DNA from: an uncultured Patescibacteria group bacterium
GTDB taxonomy: Bacteria; Patescibacteriota; Microgenomatia; UBA1406; GWC2-37-13
Reading direction: 5' to 3'
Assembly (NCBI GenBank): GCA_938010745.1
Contig: CALLVF010000038.1
Span: 1-11,547 of the forward strand
Length of the DNA: 11,547 nt
A program made the translations under genes and the position numbers. The notes under the pieces are model-generated. The model was given only the letters and a program-made list of their open reading frames with translations. It made no database searches and was not told where the DNA came from. Below are positions 6,869-11,547 of this stretch, piece by piece. Position 1 is the first letter of the stretch. Every line of letters begins with the position of its first letter.

Positions 6869-6897
6869 TTTAAGATTTGAATTTTAGAATTTGAAAT
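6836..6897. repeat. AT-rich AAAATTGAAAAT/AATTTGAAATT tract across the DUF2079 start
   Basis: The gap after the recombinase gene and the first codons of the DUF2079 gene are built of near-repeats of AAATTCAAAT and ATGAAAATTGAAAAT, the latter duplicated in tandem. This makes the exact start ambiguous and encodes the repeated MKIEN. Confidence 0.5.
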
Positions 6898-7833
6898 TTA
6901 TCGATTTCCTGAATGATACTTTTCATGAACTTCTTTTAACCTGACATTGGTTACATGAGTGTAAATTTGAGTGGTGGAAATATTTTTGTGTCCAAGCATT
7001 TCCTGAACTGAACGCAAATCAGCTCCGTGAGATAGTAAATCAGTGGCGTAGCTGTGTCTTATGGCATGAGGTCCAATTCTAAACAAAATCCCAGCCTTTT
7101 TCCTGTATTTATCAACCAATCTTTCAATTGAGCGAACGGATAATCGCAGTTTCTCATCGGTTAATCCTTCTTTTGGTTTAGGCCCGCTGTAGCGAATAAA
7201 AAGTGGCCGATAAGGGTCATTTCTTTTTTGGAGATACTTTCCTAGCCACTCTTTGGCTCTTTTTGATAAAAAAACAACTCTTGCCTTGCCACCTTTTCCT
7301 ATCACCCCAAACTCTCCAGTCTCCAAATTAACTTGCTCGCGATTAAGAGAGACAAGTTCTGAAACCCGCAGTCCTGTTGAAAATAAAACCTCCAAAATTG
7401 CTCGATCACGCAAACCAATAATATTATCAATACAAACAGCCTTAAAAATTTTTTCCAGCTCCTCAGGAAGAAGAAATTTAATGTTGCGATCACGAACCTT
7501 ACCTAAATCAATCATCTCAGGAGCAATCACTTTCAGACCTTGACGAAGAAGATAGCGAAAAAGAGAACGGAGCGCCACTAAAAAGTAGTTTTGCGTTTGC
7601 CTCTTTAATTCACCCTTAAACTTATTTTTGTATTGATGAGAAAGATATAGTCTAAAATTGCGGATAATCTCTTCGTTTATTTTTTCAACCTCAAAATCTT
7701 TTTGATATGTTTTAACTAGCCATTCTTCAAAAAAATGGAGATAATAACCATACATTCTCACCGTCTTTAAAGAAAGATTTCTATCAAGCTCACAATATTC
7801 AAGAAATCGCAAAATTGCCTCGTTAACTAACAT
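6898..7833 (-). CDS. Tyrosine recombinase, XerC/XerD-like
   Basis: A 311-residue site-specific recombinase of the length of chromosomal Xer proteins. Residues 1 to about 105 form the SAM-like core-binding domain (FLEYCELDRNLSLKTVRMYGYYL). The catalytic domain has Arg156 (STGLRVSEL), Lys180/Lys183 in the GKGGKAR hairpin, His256 and Arg259 (GPHAIRHSYATDLLSHG), His282 (MLGHKNISTTQIYTH) and the nucleophile Tyr291. All expected residues are present, so it should be active. Xer proteins resolve chromosome dimers at dif, and CPR genomes often carry a single such enzyme. It lies just downstream of tRNA-Leu on the same strand, a place also typical of integrases, but size and sequence look like Xer and I see no element around it. 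The ATG at 7833 is preceded by AATTTTT, with no Shine-Dalgarno motif. Confidence 0.88.
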   Translation of the reverse strand: MLVNEAILRFLEYCELDRNLSLKTVRMYGYYLHFFEEWLVKTYQKDFEVEKINEEIIRNFRLYLSHQYKNKFKGELKRQTQNYFLVALRSLFRYLLRQGLKVIAPEMIDLGKVRDRNIKFLLPEELEKIFKAVCIDNIIGLRDRAILEVLFSTGLRVSELVSLNREQVNLETGEFGVIGKGGKARVVFLSKRAKEWLGKYLQKRNDPYRPLFIRYSGPKPKEGLTDEKLRLSVRSIERLVDKYRKKAGILFRIGPHAIRHSYATDLLSHGADLRSVQEMLGHKNISTTQIYTHVTNVRLKEVHEKYHSGNR

Positions 7834-7842
7834 AAAAATTTA

Positions 7843-7855
7843 AGGGACAGACCCT
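7843..7855 (-). terminator. Hairpin with T-rich tail after tRNA-Leu
   Basis: On the minus strand AGGG-TCTGT-CCCT is followed by TAAATTTTT, a small hairpin with a U-rich tail 24 bases after the tRNA. It fits a weak tRNA terminator, though it sits directly before the recombinase ATG and could instead shape that leader. Confidence 0.4.
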
Positions 7856-7878
7856 GATAATGGATTTTTATATGGGTG

Positions 7879-7963
7879 TGCCGCAGGAGGGAGTTGAACC
7901 CCCACGCTCTCAAAGAGCATACGGTCCTAAGCCGTATCTGTCTACCAATTCCAGCACTGCGGC
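7879..7963 (-). tRNA. tRNA-Leu (anticodon UAG)
   Basis: A full class II cloverleaf on the minus strand. The acceptor pairs GCCGCAG with CTGCGGC, the D stem pairs CTG with CAG, and the anticodon stem is ATACGG/CCGTAT around loop CTTAGGA, giving anticodon TAG. A long variable arm (CTC...GAG) and T-arm GGGGG-TTCAACT-CCCTC follow. The discriminator is A, as expected for leucine. The next bases read CAC, so CCA must be added after transcription. It reads CUN leucine codons. The T-loop carries U54 and U55, the possible Pus10 targets. Confidence 0.95.
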
Positions 7964-8012
7964 TTTTTAGCTTAAATTCACTTTCTCTTTTGCATTTTTT
8001 TTGTTGTTGTTT

Positions 8013-8021
8013 ATTATAACA
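8013..8021 (-). promoter_or_regulatory. Extended -10 promoter of tRNA-Leu
   Basis: On the minus strand TGTTATAAT is a perfect extended -10 (TGnTATAAT). It would start a transcript near 8006 with a leader of about 43 bases before the tRNA. No good -35 is visible, which is acceptable for an extended -10. Confidence 0.55.
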
Positions 8022-8042
8022 TTCTAAACGCTCAAAAAATCA

Positions 8043-8070
8043 CCAACTCACTAACTTAGAAACTAACTAG
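8043..8070. repeat. TTAGTTAGTTT-type repeat at the rhomboid stop codon
   Basis: On the minus strand CTAGTTAGTTTCTAAGTTAG overlaps the end of the rhomboid gene and supplies its stop codon (AGT TAG TTT). It is related to the tract at 4447-4485, where the glycosyltransferase ends with the same Ser-TAG in the same AGTTAGTTT unit. Confidence 0.4.
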
Positions 8071-8713
8071 CCCTCAATTGTTTTCCAACTAAATACCCAA
8101 AAACAAAACCTCCGATATGGGCAAACCAAGCGACTCCTCCTTGATTAATATCAAAAGTCACTAAAGATCCCAGTCCAGAAAAAACTTGAATAATAAACCA
8201 GTATCCCAAAAAAAACCATGCCGGCAGTTTAACAAAGTGGATAAAGCCAAAAAAACCAGGCACCAAAGCTTCAATCTTTGCTCTTTTAAAAAGAACAAAA
8301 TAGGCTCCCGCCACTCCAGAAATAGCACCGGAGGCGCCAACCATGGGAATAGAGCTGTCAAGACTAAATAAAAGCTGCAAAAAAGTAGCCGCAAAACCAG
8401 CGGCTAGATAAAAACCTAAATAACTCAAATGACCTGTTCTATCCTCAACATTATCACCAAAAATATGAAGAAACCATATGTTTGACAAAAGATGAAACCA
8501 ACCACCATGAAGAAAGAGAGAATAAATAATGTATCTGTAAGAATCAAGATCAGAAAAAATAAATCTTGAAGGGATAAAGCCGTATTGATAAATAAACTGC
8601 TCAAAATCCGGGGCACTGATTTGAATTAAAAAAACAAAAACAGTGACTATAATTATTAAATAATTTACCAAAGGAAATCGACGAGTTGGTTGTGAATCGC
8701 GGATAGGAAACAT
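8063..8713 (-). CDS. Rhomboid family intramembrane serine protease
   Basis: A 216-residue membrane protein with six predicted helices, the core rhomboid size. The catalytic serine is Ser128 in VGASGAISG (125-133) and the catalytic histidine is His199 in AWFAHIGGF (195-203). The oxyanion-hole region HGGWFHLLSN (69-78) precedes a helix ending FGDNVEDRTG, as in the family. All catalytic residues are present, so it should cleave membrane proteins within or next to their transmembrane segments. The cytoplasmic start MFPIRDSQPTRRFPLVNYLII is typical of bacterial rhomboids. Substrates cannot be inferred. The gene is divergent from pus10 across only 30 bases, where a minus-strand TATAAT (8725-8720) ends about seven bases before the ATG. 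That would give a near-leaderless message. Confidence 0.93.
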   Translation of the reverse strand: MFPIRDSQPTRRFPLVNYLIIIVTVFVFLIQISAPDFEQFIYQYGFIPSRFIFSDLDSYRYIIYSLFLHGGWFHLLSNIWFLHIFGDNVEDRTGHLSYLGFYLAAGFAATFLQLLFSLDSSIPMVGASGAISGVAGAYFVLFKRAKIEALVPGFFGFIHFVKLPAWFFLGYWFIIQVFSGLGSLVTFDINQGGVAWFAHIGGFVFGYLVGKQLRAS

Positions 8714-8743
8714 TCTTTAATTATAAATTAAAAAACAAAAAAA

Positions 8744-9673
8744 ATGATTGAATTAAAAAAAGAATTCTTTTTCCAAAAGATAAAAGAAGCTCTTAAAAAT
8801 TATCAATTTAAAACTTTTTTAATTGGCATAGTAAATAAAGAGATAACTGAGGAAGAAAAAAAACAGGCAAAAAAAATATTAGGACAGTTACTTGAGCAAA
8901 AACTTAAAAAAGAAGTTGATTTTGCCAATCCTGATATCATCATCAAAATTAATGTTGCAAATGGAAAGATAGAGTATCAAATCAAACCAATTTATATCTT
9001 AGGTCACTACCAAAAAATCAAAGCTGGCATACCCCAGACTCGCTGGCACAAAAAAATCTATAAGACCTCAGTTCAAGAAGAAATCGGTAATGTAATCTTA
9101 AAATACTGCCAAGGTGAAGATCACTCTTTTCATGGAGCGGGCAGAGAAGACATCGATGTTTTAATGCTTGGTAATGGCCGTCCTTTTGTTATTGAAATCA
9201 AAAATCCTAAAATAAGAAACATTGATCTAACAAAAATTGAAAAAGAGGTAAATACACAATCAAAGTGGGTAAGAGTTAAAGATCTACAATTTGTTAATAA
9301 GGAAAAAATTAGAGAAATAAAAAATGCTAATCATTCAAAAATTTATGAGGCAAAAATTCAGCTGGAAAAAAAAGTAAAAAAAGATATTTTAATTGAAATC
9401 AGCAAAAAATTAACAAACATAACCATTCAACAACAAACACCAACACGAGTCCTTCGAAGACGTTACGATCTAACTCGAACAAAAAAAATTTTTTATTTCA
9501 AACTAATAAAGTTTCACTCTCTTAACCCCATCTTTGAAATCAAAAGCCAATCAGGGACATACATTAAAGAATTAATAAGTGGTGATGATGGCAGAACAAA
9601 ACCCTCACTTAGTCAATTACTGCAGCAAAAATGCTTTGTTAAAGAATTAAAGGTGGTTAAGATTGAAGACTAA
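8744..9673 (+). CDS. pus10: tRNA pseudouridine synthase Pus10-like (archaeal/eukaryotic family)
   Basis: Isomerises uridine to pseudouridine in the tRNA T-loop (position 55 and, in archaea, 54). Residues about 18-95 resemble the Pus10 THUMP-containing region: YQFKTFLIGI, DFANPDIIIKI, then KPIYILGHYQKIKAGIPQTRW, close to the archaeal 'plyi.GRY.KlvRgipQTrW'. The hallmark follows: SFHGAGREDIDVLMLGNGRP (128-147), where Asp136 of GRED aligns with the catalytic Asp of pseudouridine synthases. QTPTRVLRRRYDL (231-243) and SGTYIKELISGDDGRTKPSLSQLL (270-293) complete the family blocks. At 309 residues it is shorter than archaeal Pus10 because the N-terminal CxxC zinc module is absent. The ATG is firm: an in-frame TAA lies at 8729-8731. 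Bacteria normally make pseudouridine-55 with TruB, so a Pus10 in this bacterial-looking setting is notable and suggests lateral transfer. Confidence 0.87.
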   Translation: MIELKKEFFFQKIKEALKNYQFKTFLIGIVNKEITEEEKKQAKKILGQLLEQKLKKEVDFANPDIIIKINVANGKIEYQIKPIYILGHYQKIKAGIPQTRWHKKIYKTSVQEEIGNVILKYCQGEDHSFHGAGREDIDVLMLGNGRPFVIEIKNPKIRNIDLTKIEKEVNTQSKWVRVKDLQFVNKEKIREIKNANHSKIYEAKIQLEKKVKKDILIEISKKLTNITIQQQTPTRVLRRRYDLTRTKKIFYFKLIKFHSLNPIFEIKSQSGTYIKELISGDDGRTKPSLSQLLQQKCFVKELKVVKIED

Positions 9674-9694
9674 AATTTTAAGTTTTAAATATAG

Positions 9695-9720
9695 ATTAAA
9701 CTTCAAGTTTTTTGTTTAAT
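9695..9720 (+). terminator. Possible intrinsic terminator after pus10
   Basis: ATTAAAC (9695-9701) and GTTTAAT (9714-9720) pair around an inner AAACT-TCA-AGTTT hairpin that is followed by a T run. The stem is made almost only of A-T pairs, so it is a weak candidate. Confidence 0.35.
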
Positions 9721-9768
9721 ATTTTATTTACATATCAACTTCTTGATCAACTCTTAAATTAAAAATTT

Positions 9769-9776
9769 GTTAAAAT
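9769..9776 (+). promoter_or_regulatory. Extended -10 promoter of tRNA-Ser
   Basis: TGTTAAAAT is one base from the extended -10 TGnTATAAT and lies 21 bases before the tRNA. It is almost the same as the element before tRNA-Leu (TGTTATAAT), which supports both. No clear -35 is visible. Confidence 0.45.
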
Positions 9777-9797
9777 TAAGTAGTAATGACATAAATT

Positions 9798-9885
9798 GGA
9801 AGGGTGCGAGAGTGGTTGATTCGGCACGCCTGGAGAGCGTGTACCTCCCAAAAGGGGGTCGCGGGTTCGAATCCCGCCCCTTCCG
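9798..9885 (+). tRNA. tRNA-Ser (anticodon GGA)
   Basis: A full class II cloverleaf. The acceptor pairs GGAAGGG with CCCTTCC, and the anticodon stem CACGC/GCGTG holds loop CTGGAGA, giving anticodon GGA. A long variable arm (ACCTCCC-AAAA-GGGGGT) and T-arm GCGGG-TTCGAAT-CCCGC follow. The discriminator is G, as expected for serine. The following bases are CCT, so CCA is not encoded. It reads UCC/UCU. Its 3' side borders the degraded accessory genes, and the 3' end of a tRNA-Ser gene is a common integration site. I see no second copy of the 3' end within the window. Confidence 0.96.
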
Positions 9886-9935
9886 CCTAAGCATTATACT
9901 ATTATTGATGGGAATCGAATTATAGAAAGCTCATT

Positions 9936-9959
9936 GTATCTAAATGCAGATACTATCAT
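9936..9959 (+). promoter_or_regulatory. Operator-like palindrome and -10 of the XRE-type regulator gene
   Basis: GTATCT-AAATGC-AGATAC is a perfect inverted repeat (6-bp arms, 6-base centre), followed directly by TATCAT (9954-9959), one base from the -10 consensus. A start about seven bases later falls on the ATG at 9966, so the message may be leaderless. An XRE-type repressor bound to the palindrome would block its own promoter, the usual autoregulation of such genes. Confidence 0.5.
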
Positions 9960-9965
9960 ACCAAA

Positions 9966-10151
9966 ATGTTAAACGAAAAAACAACAGTAGCTAAAAACAT
10001 CAAGAAGTTACGGAACCAACCAAACTTGTCAAAGAATAAATTGGCCAAAATTGCTAAACCTTCTTACAATACTATTATTAAAATTGATTCCTACGCAATC
10101 AAAAATCCAAGAATGGGCACTACCAGTAAAATTGCTAAAGCATTAAGTTAA
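9966..10151 (+). CDS. Small XRE-type helix-turn-helix regulator with degraded, frameshifted tail
   Basis: A 61-residue DNA-binding protein covering one HTH_3 domain: NIKKLRNQPNLSKNKLAKIA (residues 11-30) gives helices 1-2, SYNTIIKI (33-40) the recognition helix, and SKIAKAL (54-60) the last helix. Family members of this size usually end 'KIAkALgVsl.dLm'. Here the frame stops with TAA at 10149-10151, but the +1 frame reads on as VNLGDLM and stops at 10168-10170, exactly the missing tail. A two-base deletion (or one-base insertion) near 10146 explains this. Other usual residues are also changed (IDSYAIKNPRMG where 'IEsGaiknPt.e' is typical). It probably once controlled the following radC and RhuM genes, and the 5-base gap to radC after the repaired stop supports one operon. 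It may still bind DNA, but decay is likely. Confidence 0.6.
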   Translation: MLNEKTTVAKNIKKLRNQPNLSKNKLAKIAKPSYNTIIKIDSYAIKNPRMGTTSKIAKALS

Positions 10152-10175
10152 TTTAGGTGATTTAATGTAATAATA

Positions 10176-10790
10176 ATGAAGACAAAGATTAAAAAGACAA
10201 TTAAAGATTTACCGAAAGTTGAAAGACCAAGGGAGAAGCTAATACAGTATGGGCCAGAAAAACTTTCTAATTCTGAACTTTTGGCCATTCTTTTAAGCTC
10301 CGGTAAAAAAGGCGAGAATGTTATTGAATTGGCAAGCAAAATTTTAAAAAGATTCAGCAAAGATAAACTGCCAAATTTAACTTTTAACGACTTGAAAAAT
10401 TATTCCGGTTTAGGCCCGGCGAAAGCCTGCGAAATAATTGCTTGTTTTGAGCTTGGGAAAAGATTGCTCAAAGACAAAAAGGTTAAAATTTATTTAACCC
10501 CAAAAGAAATATGGGAAGAATTAAAAGATTTACGAGACCATAAAAAAGAACATTTTGTTATTTTTTATCTTGATAGTAGAAATCAGGAAATTAAAAGAGA
10601 GATTATCTCCGTTGGCTCACTCAATGCTAATTTAGTTCACCCCAGAGAAGTTTTTGAACCAACAGTTAGACATTTAGCCGCTCAAATAGTTTTATCCCAT
10701 AATCACCCGTCTGGTGATCCTGGACCATCAGAGGACGATTTAGAGATAACAAAAAGATTAGTAGAAGCTGGTAAAATTTTAGGGATTTAA
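10176..10790 (+). CDS. radC: RadC-like JAB/MPN domain protein, truncated by an in-frame stop
   Basis: A 204-residue RadC (UPF0758) protein. The N-terminal block REKLIQYGPEKLSNSELLAILL (19-40) and a helix-hairpin-helix (YSGLGPAKACEIIA, 76-89) are followed by the JAMM metal site: Glu125, His175 and His177 (SHNHPSGDPGPSEDD), Ser185 and Asp188. All metal ligands remain. The reading frame stops at TAA (10788-10790) after ILGI, yet the same frame continues without change as VTDHVIIAKDKFFSFKNKGLI to TGA at 10854-10856. This is the usual RadC end 'gi.v.DHiIi....ySf...gl'. The natural protein would be 226 residues, and a single base change (for example from GAA or CAA) made the stop. RadC's role is unsettled; copies like this often travel with mobile and defence islands. 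Its natural end overlaps the ATG of the RhuM pseudogene (ATGA). Confidence 0.85.
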   Translation: MKTKIKKTIKDLPKVERPREKLIQYGPEKLSNSELLAILLSSGKKGENVIELASKILKRFSKDKLPNLTFNDLKNYSGLGPAKACEIIACFELGKRLLKDKKVKIYLTPKEIWEELKDLRDHKKEHFVIFYLDSRNQEIKREIISVGSLNANLVHPREVFEPTVRHLAAQIVLSHNHPSGDPGPSEDDLEITKRLVEAGKILGI

Positions 10791-10852
10791 GTAACAGACC
10801 ATGTTATTATAGCTAAAGATAAATTCTTTAGTTTCAAAAATAAAGGATTAAT

Positions 10853-11272
10853 ATGAAAAAAAAGAATTTCAAAAAGGTGAAATTGTAATTTATAGAAGGT
10901 CGCAATGACCGGAAATTCAGGTCAGGCTGGAAAAGGATAATGTTTAGCTTGATACTCATTTAATTGCGAAAATTTTTGATGTTAATCGGCCAGCAATAGT
11001 TAAGTATATAAATAATATTTATAAAACACAGGAGAACTTAATAAAAAATCAACCTATTCCATTTTGGAATAGTTTACCGCTGATGCCAAAATTAGAAAAT
11101 GAATCTCTATAATTTGGTTGGATACTATTAACTCACTTGGTTATCGTGTAAATTCTAAACGAACCATCCAATTTCGCATCTGGGAGACAAAAACATTAAA
11201 AGATCATTTATTAAGTGTTGTACAATAAATGAAAAGCGGCTTTTGCAGGCAAAAGTTAGTTATAAGGTTTGA
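10853..11272 (+). pseudogene. RhuM-family protein, degraded pseudogene
   Basis: RhuM-like blocks can be read across several frames. KGEIVIYRRSQ is cut by TGA (10906-10908, where Gly is expected), then PEIQVRLEKDNV by TAG (10945-10947, where Trp is expected), then LDTHLIAKIFDVNRPAIVKYINNIYKTQENL. After a shift, SILE meets TAG (11070-11072, Gln expected). KMNLYNL is broken from DTINSLGYRVNSKR by a four-base TTGG duplication (11114-11121). TIQFRIWETKTLKDHLL is intact, and TINEKRLLQAKVSYK follows in another frame. At least three stops and about five indels make it non-functional. RhuM proteins are DNA-binding-type proteins of unclear role, often found in restriction or mobile islands. Its ATG overlapped the natural radC stop. 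Confidence 0.8.
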
Positions 11273-11443
11273 AAAATACAATTTCAACAATTTTAATGCT
11301 GTTAGCAACCAAAAGATAAAGATTTTAAATTAAAATGTTACCAATATTTTAAGTTAATTATGGCAAAAGATAGTAAAAAATCAGAAGTTGAAAAATTAAA
11401 AGCTGAATTTGAAAAGCTTAGAATTATTTAAATAATACAAAAT
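11273..11443 (+). other. No intact gene; remnants only
   Basis: AT-rich sequence after the RhuM pseudogene. The only open stretch from an ATG is a 23-codon frame at 11360-11431, MAKDSKKSEVEKLKAEFEKL plus three residues. It is a charged, coiled-coil-like peptide ending in TAA. It may be a remnant of a longer protein, and I cannot assign it to a family. Confidence 0.35.
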
Positions 11444-11547
11444 ATGATTAAATACAAACCACAAAAAGAAGAAATTAAAGATTATGGAAATATAGGTGAA
11501 ACCGACACAATAGTTAAAATCATTGATCCTCAATTAAAAACCTCTAA
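11444..11547 (+). CDS. Possible N-terminus of a type I restriction HsdR-like protein (runs off window)
   Basis: An open frame of 34 codons from ATG to the window edge: MIKYKPQKEEIKDYGNIG followed by ETDTIVKIIDPQLK. The second part resembles the 'E.DTR.KLIDPaLk..GW' start of one group of type I restriction R subunits, where the Glu-x-Asp region begins the nuclease domain. The match covers only about 14 residues, and all genes before it in this island are broken, so it may be a fragment. The RhuM and RadC-like genes next to it fit a restriction-modification island. Confidence 0.3.
   Translation, partial: MIKYKPQKEEIKDYGNIGETDTIVKIIDPQLKTS

Noticed and set aside
7253..7543. Plus-strand open frame of 96 codons inside the recombinase gene.
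   Set aside because: It is antisense to a well-supported gene, has no recognisable domain and is explained by the opposite coding frame.
6898..7963. Tyrosine recombinase next to tRNA-Leu as an integrated mobile element.
   Set aside because: The protein has Xer length and motifs, the genes downstream look like housekeeping or envelope genes, and no repeat of the tRNA 3' end is seen.
8161..8616. Additional minus- and plus-strand open frames within the rhomboid gene.
   Set aside because: They overlap a rhomboid with complete catalytic residues and show no domain pattern of their own.
10148..10360. Minus-strand open frame of 70 codons at the radC start.
   Set aside because: It is antisense to the conserved RadC N-terminus and not recognisable.
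10906..10908. TGA at an expected glycine codon in the RhuM sequence, as in CPR lineages that read TGA as glycine.
   Set aside because: The same gene also has TAG at expected Trp and Gln positions and several frameshifts. TGA serves as the stop of the deoxyribosyltransferase-like gene and as the natural radC stop. Standard code and a pseudogene explain it better.
11229..11333. 34-codon open frame starting MKSGFCRQKLV.
   Set aside because: Another frame over the same bases reads TINEKRLLQAKVSYK, a RhuM segment, so this frame is a by-product of pseudogene decay.
1..11547. CRISPR array or rRNA genes.
   Set aside because: No regularly spaced direct repeats of 20-40 bases and no rRNA-like conserved segments were seen on either strand.

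Overview
The window looks like an AT-rich bacterial genome, most likely a member of the Candidate Phyla Radiation (Patescibacteria, perhaps Microgenomates). This is an inference. It rests on AT-rich, compact, lysine/isoleucine-heavy genes, no convincing Shine-Dalgarno motif before any start, sigma70-like -10 elements placed almost on start codons, tRNAs without encoded CCA, and a gene set typical of such genomes (DUF2079, EamA, GT2, rhomboid, XerC-like). RadC, guanylate-kinase-like, Ppx/GppA-like and GlmU-like genes, together with bacterial-type tRNA-Leu and tRNA-Ser, argue against an archaeon. That makes the archaeal/eukaryotic-type Pus10 the most surprising gene here.

Region 1 (1-3305, minus strand) is one compact gene string: a Ppx/GppA-like phosphatase domain fused to a nucleoside 2-deoxyribosyltransferase-like domain and split by a frameshift at an A8 run; a guanylate-kinase-like protein that overlaps it by 11 nt and has an altered P-loop; galE; and a GlmU-like sugar nucleotidyltransferase that leaves the window. 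The first two are a candidate uncharacterised nucleotide-processing unit, and the last two make nucleotide sugars.

Region 2 (3528-7833, minus strand) holds an XerC/D-like recombinase, a DUF2079 membrane protein, a membrane-anchored GT2 glycosyltransferase and an EamA-type permease. The genes are closely spaced and probably cotranscribed. The middle two fit lipid-linked sugar or cell-envelope glycosylation.

Region 3 (7843-9885) holds tRNA-Leu(UAG) and a rhomboid protease on the minus strand, then a divergent pus10 and tRNA-Ser(GGA) on the plus strand. Pus10 would be expected to act on the T-loop uridines that both tRNAs carry.

Region 4 (9886-11547, plus strand) is a decaying accessory island next to tRNA-Ser: a small XRE-type regulator with a frameshifted tail and an operator-like palindrome, a radC cut short by an in-frame TAA, a RhuM-family pseudogene with several stops and frameshifts, and at the edge a short open frame resembling the N-terminus of a type I restriction subunit. 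The 690 bases from 10857 to the end hold no intact gene. AT-rich short repeats occur in several places and some have become part of coding sequences.
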